Shown in pieces: positions 57,901 through 64,000 of a stretch of 64,000 nt of DNA; position 1 is the stretch's first letter, and every line of letters starts with the position of its first letter. The stretch comes from Aquatica leii (Eukaryota; Arthropoda; Insecta; Coleoptera; Lampyridae). The stretch is taken from positions 186,853,027 to 186,917,026 of the forward strand of contig CM069432.1 of assembly GCA_035610365.1 (NCBI GenBank), in the 5' to 3' direction. Under the pieces are notes generated by a model, which was not told the origin of the DNA, did not search any database, and saw only the letters and a list, made by a program, of their open reading frames with translations. Position numbers and translations under genes: made by a program.

Positions 57901-58426
57901 ATGATACAGTAATCAAACCTGTATCTTTTAGTAGTTTTTCTAGTAAAAACAGACATGACACATTGATTGTTTGAACACACTTAAAACCCATATTTGACTG
58001 GATTAAAACTCAAAAAATACCTCTTACCAGATTACATATGTCGAGTGACTGACCTGTTAATTAGTATAAAAATAAATTTATGTTTGAAATGTTGTGTTTT
58101 TTTATCAAAAATTACTTCTCATGACATTATTCTGAACCAAGGTACGGTACCCTGAAACCCTGAAAAGAACGGTTGATAATGTCGTAGCCGAAGGTAACTA
58201 CATCATGGAACAAGAAACACAAGAAACAAGAAAAATATACCAAATATCGTCGATCATTTCACTCATCTCTTTTTATTGATGACATTGTAACTCATTGAAA
58301 AGACTAACAAGCTGCAACGAGTGCAAATATATTACTGTAAGACTTAATTTGATAAAAAAATAATCAATTTAAAAATGACAATAAAATAATCCGTAAAAAT
58401 TAAATCATGTGTCTGTACCTAGGTAC

Positions 58427-58445
58427 CAGTGGCGGATTTGGCGGT
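58427..58445 (+). repeat. Probable hAT 5' terminal repeat
   Basis: CAGTGGCGGATTTGGCGG resembles the CAGGGGCGGAT-type ends of ZMYM-like hAT elements and lies 470 bp before the start codon of the hAT gene. CTAGGTAC just before it would be the 8-bp target duplication; its partner was not found. Confidence 0.5.
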
Positions 58446-58896
58446 GAAGCAAGTGAGGCACCGTCTCAGTTAAAATAGTAACCACTATCTAAAATATTTT
58501 TTATAATATAATTATTGTACGCATAAAATAACAAAATTTTTAAATTAGTTTTAGTGGTTGCCAAATTTGTTATTCTATATGTACGAATAGCTTGGCGCAT
58601 TATGAAACGTACATTACTAATGATTAGACAACGCATCACTAAGGAGAGGCGAACACAATTAACGCCTACTAAAAATTGCAGATTTAAGACTTGCTATCTC
58701 ATTTTGTGCATATAATGTCTTTTTTCAATAGTTTTGTGACCCGAGAGGCGATAACTTCGGAGCCGCTCGTTTGTTCGTGTCATCCATCCCTTCTGTCTCG
58801 ATTTGATGCGGTTATGTATATTACGAATTAAGAGTACAAACAGAAACAAAAGTGCGCACAGCTAAATAAAGTTGTAGTCAAATAACATTTATTACG

Positions 58897-60827
58897 ATGT
58901 ATCCCATGCACGATATTGTATTGTCATTAAAAGAAATTCCATATTCTAGACGAAATGAGCATGAAAAACGAGAAATTTTAAAATTAAGACCTACTCCAGC
59001 TTTACAAAATTTGACTTCCGACAGAAAAGCAGGTAAGGTGTCAGTATCACTGATCGGTTAATTCTTATTTTATTATGCTTGTTTATTATAAATTGTCATT
59101 TGAGTAATACTGAATGATAAATAAAGATTTATTTAACATCGGCGTCCTTTTGAAAAAGGACACATTGCACCCACTAAAAGCGATAAGGAAAAAATATAAA
59201 TGTTTAAATGATTAGTTGTTTTGAGTTAAAGTTTATTCATGTTACTAAATTAATTTATTTCGATTTTTTTTAATTATTACTGTTGATTATAAAACAAATT
59301 ACATCCTTTTATGACAAAGAATTCATAATTTTTTTACATAACCGTAACATAAAATTTTAAAAAAATTAGTAAATAGCTCGGATTTATTTTAATATTGATA
59401 TCTAAGTTTAATAGTAGTTAAGCAACGGTTTAAATTTTTTGAATACCATTTTACCATTAAAGTAAATTGCTTTATAAACTTTTTTTAACTGCTATAGAAT
59501 TATGACAAAATGTAAACTATCATAATTGAAACTTATAGAATAAATTATTTACCTGGTAGTTAAAAAATGCTACTTACAATCTATTAACATGTACATATAT
59601 GAGTGATAATCATTTAATTTAATTATCAAACGAATACATTTTTAAACTTTAATTTATCACTTAAAAATTTCATAATTATTTTTAATTTTGTATTTATTAC
59701 TTCAAAACTATTAATGTTTATTTTATTTAAATAACAAAAACTTCTTTTAAGTATAGTCATTGGTATAGTGCAATAAATCACATTAACAAATTCTATTTCT
59801 TAAAGGTTCTACATTTGCCCGTTCTTTCAAAACTTCATGGTACGATACTCATACTTGGCTATGTGGAAGTGTTTACTTGCAAAAGTTATTTTGCTGGTCC
59901 TGTCTTCTTTTATCTCATGCTACTGAAAAATCTGTTTGGATCAGGGAAGGTTACTACGATTTAAAAAACTTGTCGCGTTCGTTACAAAAGCATGCTACTT
60001 CAAATAAAGATCATATAAAATATTATTTGAGTTTTCAACGATTGCTGAAACATGCTCCAACGTTGACAGATCTTTTACAAGAGAATGTTGCATTGTGTAA
60101 AAAAATACACAATGAGAAAGTCTCAAAAAACAGGCAATTACTTAGTTATCTAATTGACATTACCATTTTGTTAGCCAAACAAGAATTATCATTTAGAGGT
60201 CATAACGAGTCTCTCGAATCAGTTAACCGAGGAAATTTTATTGAATTTTTTAATGTTATGATTTCTTATAATGAAGAATTAAAAAAACATATTTGTGATT
60301 TGGGAAAATCATTTTCCTCGAAAACTATTCAAAACGATATTATTTGGTCAGTGAGTGAAGTGTTAAAAGAGAAAATTAATTATGAAATAAGTAACGCAGA
60401 TTTTTTTTCAATTATTGTTGACGATACCACTGACATTACTGAAAAGTCTCAGTGCGCAGTGTCTATTCGATACGTCGAAAACAATTCTGGTGTTCTGTAT
60501 GAAAGATTTCTTGGATTTTACGATGTCAGTGAGAATAAAACAGCAAACGGCCTTTATAGCGTTGTCCTGCAAGTGTTGACAAAGTTTAATTATAAGGAAA
60601 AGTTAGTAGCTCAATGTTTCGATGGAGCGACGGTGATGAGTGGTCACCTAAATGGTTTACAAGCAAAAATCAAGATTGATGCTCCCCAGGCAGTTTTCAT
60701 TCATTGCTTAGCCCATAAATTAAATTTAGTTTTAAAGCATGGTAGTAAATGTATAAAAAAAAGTCGAATTTACTTTGCAACCGTAGACAGCTTACCGTTA
60801 CTGTACGTGTACTTAAGTACTTTTTAA
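58897..60827 (+). CDS. hAT transposase (ZMYM-like), N-terminal half, with an intron
   Basis: Exon 1 runs from ATG 58897 to 59032 (PTPALQNLTSDRKA...), donor GTAAGG at 59033; intron 59033-59805 (773 bp) ends TTTCTTAAAG; exon 2 is 59806-60827. The joint splits a Gly codon and keeps one frame of 385 residues. Exon 2 begins with the TTF zinc-finger region: FARSFKTSWYDTHTWLCGS, LFCWSCLLLS, VWIREGYYDLKNLSRSLQKH. Then the hAT catalytic blocks: FFSIIVDDTTDITEKSQCAVSIRYV (first Asp, about residue 220), LVAQCFDGATVMSGHLNGLQAKI, AVFIHCLAHKLNLVL. It ends prematurely after SRIYFATVDSLPLL, so the C-terminal helical and dimerisation parts are missing. The frame is otherwise open; not expected to transpose. 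Confidence 0.8.
59033..59805 (+). other. Predicted intron of the hAT gene
   Basis: GTAAGG donor, pyrimidine-containing AAAG acceptor, AT-rich interior with stops in all frames. Joining its ends restores the conserved hAT N-terminal order without a shift. Confidence 0.75.
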
Positions 60828-61140
60828 ACTAAGTACCAGGATCGTTTCTAGAGGTTAAGACGCCTGCGTGCAGACTGTAACATGCCGGTCTCTTTCATTG
60901 ACCATTCTTGTTTAAGGTTTAACTCTTGTTTATTGCTTTAATTCATTTTGACGAAGTAAAATATAGGTTTATCAATTGAAAAAATATTTATTTTCTTTCA
61001 ACAATAATAATGTTTTTAAATAATATTACCTACATACTTTAACTAAAGTGCACTCTGATTCAGTTAAAAAATGAAACACAAATGGACTCACATTCAAATA
61101 ATGTAAACAAAAAAGAATTAACAAAATATTTTTCAAGAAA

Positions 61141-62045
61141 GTACTAGAGATACTGTTCGGTCCTTATTTGACGCAAACTCATCAATAACCGTAGAGTAGC
61201 AATTGCATGCTTCATAGATATTATTGCTAAATCGGTCAAACTTTCTTGACTCATGCTCGACCGCAAATAGTTTTTCGCAATTTTTATTTTTGAAAAACTT
61301 CTTTTCCCGTACCCTACTATTAAAAGTAAGGTTAAAGATATTGCAAGATTTGTGAATGGATAAATCAACTCATTCCCAATAATTTTTCCCAGGATTGTTT
61401 TGCAAGATTTAATCTCTTTGGAGTAAAAATTTGTTTTAAAACATAAAATTTCGTTATACTAATATATCTGTCTTTATTTAAAGTAGCACCTGTATTTTCC
61501 TGTAACTGTAAGTTCAAATCCATAAAACGTTTTTTCAATAAGTCATTTGATATGACAAATATCTCATTAAAAAAAGAAAAAGTAGTATTACAATCGTTCA
61601 CGGATTTTATTGCTATATCAATAATTGAATAGTAAAATTCAATAAAATGATCTATTTTAAGCTCATCTTTGTCTTCTTAATCCAATGGGCGGTTCTTATT
61701 ATGTCTATTTAATCTGAATATTGGATCAATGTTCAATTGCTTGGCTAATTCTGTTGCTTCTTTCCAGAATTTTTGAAACTGGCTGTCATTTCTGCACTCG
61801 TCTAGAAACGTTTTTAAATTATTTCCCGCCTTTTACTGACTCCGCAATGCAAATATCTTCATTTTGTAACATTTTGCTTACTACATTAATTTTAGATTAA
61901 AGATCATGTTTTATTATTAGGGAAAAAATTAATTTGTAATCATTAATATTATCTAATAATGCATTAGCTATATGCTTCGTTTTGATATCCCGAATTTCAC
62001 CATTCAGTAAATGTTCTAAGCTAATACGGATTTCTTTGAGTTACA
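61141..62045 (-). pseudogene. hAT transposase C-terminal half, opposite strand
   Basis: Minus strand: IRISLEHLLNGEIRDIKTKHIANALLDNINDYKLIFSL (62040-61925), an ELAKQLNIDPIFR linker (61755-61710), DHFIEFYYSIIDIAIKSVND (61650-61595), LLKKRFMDLNLQLQEN (61540-61490), and the dimerisation tail IYPFTNLAISLTLLLIVGYGKRSFSKIKIAKNYLRSSMSQESLTDLAIISMKHA (61370-61205). These are the parts missing from the plus-strand hAT gene that ends at 60827, but inverted. It could be the same element broken by an inversion or a second copy. A few stops; the usual ERSFSK motif reads KRSFSK. Confidence 0.75.
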
Positions 62046-63300
62046 ATCTTAAGAGACGTATTGCAGCAATTTTGCTCTTGTTTCTTCGAACTGAACTCGA
62101 ACTGAACATTGTTCGAGAATATTTTTACGAACTTCTAACTATAATCGAACTATTGTTTTCTCAAACAAACCTATTGTTTGACAATATTTTATATAATTCA
62201 AACTATAATTTACAAGAAATTTTCAAGTCAACAGATGTGATAATTAAATTAATAATAAAAAATACAATACTACACGTCAATATTAGCATGTTATAGATAT
62301 AGAGTAGACCGCTAGCGAAGCAAACAATGTGCCGCATTAGAATATTTTTTGGAAAGTAATTTTATAAAGCTTCCCATATATGTTTTTTTTACATTTTTCT
62401 TGAAATTGAATAAGCTATTATCACATCCTATTGATAATAAGAGAATCACACTCTAAGTTTCACAAAAATAAGACACTTTAGATTCTTACAATCTAAGGCG
62501 TCCATTGTCTTATTGTATTGTGATTTATCAGTAAATGTATCGGTTTGCGAAAATAAGTTTAAATGAATATTTCCGGAAATAATAATTTGAGGATATTGTG
62601 ATATACAATACACGTAGGCAGACCGTACCGTATCGTATATTTTAGCATTTATTTATATATGCGTTGTATTTCAAAATGCATATATAAATATATACCTACG
62701 ACGTATATACCTACCCGCGTATACATCAAAATAAGGCACTCATTATATTAAGAATTTTCTCCGTTGCTTTGTAAATTATTCTATAGTTAATTTGGCACAA
62801 AGTTTAAAGTACCGCAAAACGGGGCGAATAGAATCATTTTTTATGCATTTCTTATGTTCTTGCTGTTACCGAGCAATTACTATCCATTGCACAAAACTTA
62901 TAAATGTCCTAAAAGTTAGGTATGTCCTTTGGTAACAACATTAGCAACAAAAATTTTCAAAAAAAAACTGGTAATTTATTTAAAAAAATATTTTAGTTAG
63001 TGATCTAATTCTCCCTTAGTGGGATCAATAATTCAGCTTTTCTAAAAGATATGATTCTATTATATCAAACGCCGGGTGCATAGAACCAACGAAAATGTTT
63101 TTAGAAGTTAAAATGCACAATTTTTGTTGTGAATTATATTATGATTTATATTTTATTGGTTTTTTATGAACATAGAAAAGTATAAAATGTCATTTATTGA
63201 TACAAACTCGTAAACTGAGATAGATTTATATTGAAACACAGTAAACCCCGTTCAAACTTGCTTGGACCTTCTAGCTTCCCAATAACTTAATTATAAGAAA
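62046..63300. other. AT-rich spacer with a small hairpin
   Basis: No gene recognised. A hairpin of TTATTTATATATGC / GCATATATAAATA lies at about 62650-62694. Confidence 0.4.
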
Positions 63301-63314
63301 ATTCGTATTTGTTT

Positions 63315-63657
63315 TCTACATCTAGAAATGTGACCGGAAAAATCTCTGATGCGTTTTTCTCTCAAAAAAACTTGCTGTAAACGATTCCGGATCAACGGCC
63401 ACCATTTGGGCAATCAAAAATCGTACAAATTATACGGAAGGTTTGGCTCTTGATGTGCTAGCTTTATCAATTTCATCGCTGAACCTTACAAGCAACCAGT
63501 CATTAAGCTGTATATGTTTCTGGTTAATAGGTAAAACATTATTAAAGTTGTCACAATTATTATTATCATTTACGGTTTTGCCAGCAGGAATTTTTATCTT
63601 TTTTCTTCTCTGCTTCGCTGGAGCAGAATCATACCGCATAGATTTTAATAAATCCAC
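63315..63657 (-). pseudogene. C-terminal tail of a DDE-type transposon protein (tentative)
   Basis: Minus frame 63657-63430: a short MDLLKSMRYD start, a basic KQRRKKIKIPAGK stretch, Asn-rich spacer, then IQLNDWLLVRFSDE. After a stop, IAQMVAVDPESFTASFFERK...RFF follows in the same frame (63400-63330). The pattern W.LV.F...VG.V...D....V.F..RK....F is common at the C-terminus of insect pogo-like and related proteins. No catalytic domain nearby. Confidence 0.35.
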
Positions 63658-63671
63658 AACGTATTTTCAAT

Positions 63672-63832
63672 GTATTCCTCCACATTGACTTACATTATAA
63701 AGCTTCAAATGACTTAGAGTAACCTTGCTCCTTCTCACTGACCTACACACAAAGCTTGAAATGACCTAGAGTAACCTTATTCCTCCTAACAAACTTACAC
63801 ACAAAGCGTCAAATGACCCATAGTAACTTTAA
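63672..63832 (+). repeat. 52-bp tandem repeat, three units
   Basis: Period exactly 52 bp (AAGCTTCAAATGAC-type motif at 63700, 63752 and 63804). Units share TTAC(A)CACAAAGC, AAATGACC and AGTAACCTT; about 85% alike. Confidence 0.85.
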
Positions 63833-64000
63833 GTCATCTTTCTTTGTTGGTATATACATATAAGATACTTACCATACAGTTGGGGTTTAGAAAGAGTTTG
63901 TTAAGAATGAAACAGATAAAGCAGTTTATTCAACAAATAAAAAATCGTGATGTAACGATTCAAGAACAAAAAACTATCGGTGCTCAACAGTAATATGGTG
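63833..64000. other. Window end, little content
   Basis: A 28-codon frame (ATG 63907 to TAA 63993, Gln/Lys-rich, coil-like) is too short to judge. Confidence 0.3.

Noticed and set aside
61982..62296. Plus-strand Leu/Ile-rich 104-codon frame
   Set aside because: Its first part is antisense to the hAT C-terminal fragment and the remainder has no similarity or signals.
1..64000. Host genes, tRNAs, CRISPR or prokaryotic operons
   Set aside because: No cloverleaf, rRNA, CRISPR spacing or conserved cellular protein was found; all recognised coding is of mobile elements.

Overview
This is an AT-rich eukaryotic window, almost certainly from an arthropod and most likely an insect. The evidence is its mixture of element families: Penelope-like elements (PLEs), an R1-like LINE, Ty3/gypsy, copia and BEL/Pao LTR elements, hAT, pogo, Mutator, Harbinger and an IS630/Tc1/mariner-superfamily transposon with tiny introns. 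I found no convincing single-copy host gene and no tRNA or rRNA gene. Nearly everything with coding character is a mobile element, most of it broken, set in long AT-rich stretches where I see nothing.

Layout. 1-11 kb: a decayed PLE reverse transcriptase (1380-2600), a near full-length but broken Mutator transposase on the minus strand (3938-6279), a 55-bp-arm palindrome (8481-8640), a CGGBP1-like hAT relative (minus) and a second hAT (plus). 11-20 kb: AT-rich sequence, a pogo transposase with a C-terminal zinc finger, several PLE terminal repeats carrying hammerhead ribozymes, one PLE with inverted terminal repeats and a 12-bp target duplication (16584-17958), a gypsy fragment and a CpG-rich inverted-repeat element. 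20-25 kb: no genes. 25-33.4 kb: a gypsy element in circularly permuted order, split by an R1-like LINE with a 12-bp target duplication (28658-30095). 33.5-35.2 kb: a PLE holding a nested insertion. 35.7-38 kb: Harbinger remains. 38-41.2 kb: a young copia element lacking gag. 41.5-45.6 kb: a decayed BEL/Pao element. 45.6-46.7 kb: a solo LTR with a TTTA duplication. 50-53 kb: a PLE fragment with an intact hammerhead, a hAT scrap and an almost intact DDE transposase. 53.6-55.1 kb: a LINE with an (ATT)n tail. 57-62 kb: further transposon remains, including a hAT gene with a clear intron.

The most notable object is the insertion at 34488-35020 inside the PLE. It is 1.6 tandem copies of a 328-bp unit, and each copy carries a complete type I hammerhead ribozyme on the minus strand (34645-34688 and 34973-35016). 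All core bases are present, stem II is paired, helix III is an 8-nt palindrome and the cleavage triplets are GUU and GUC. An imperfect ~15-bp target duplication flanks it. This is the architecture of an animal retrozyme: a small non-coding retroelement predicted to give 328-nt RNA monomers or circles. The window's PLEs carry their own, different hammerheads (copies at 17848, 33568 and 49925; decayed copies elsewhere), so a possible autonomous helper family is present in the same DNA.
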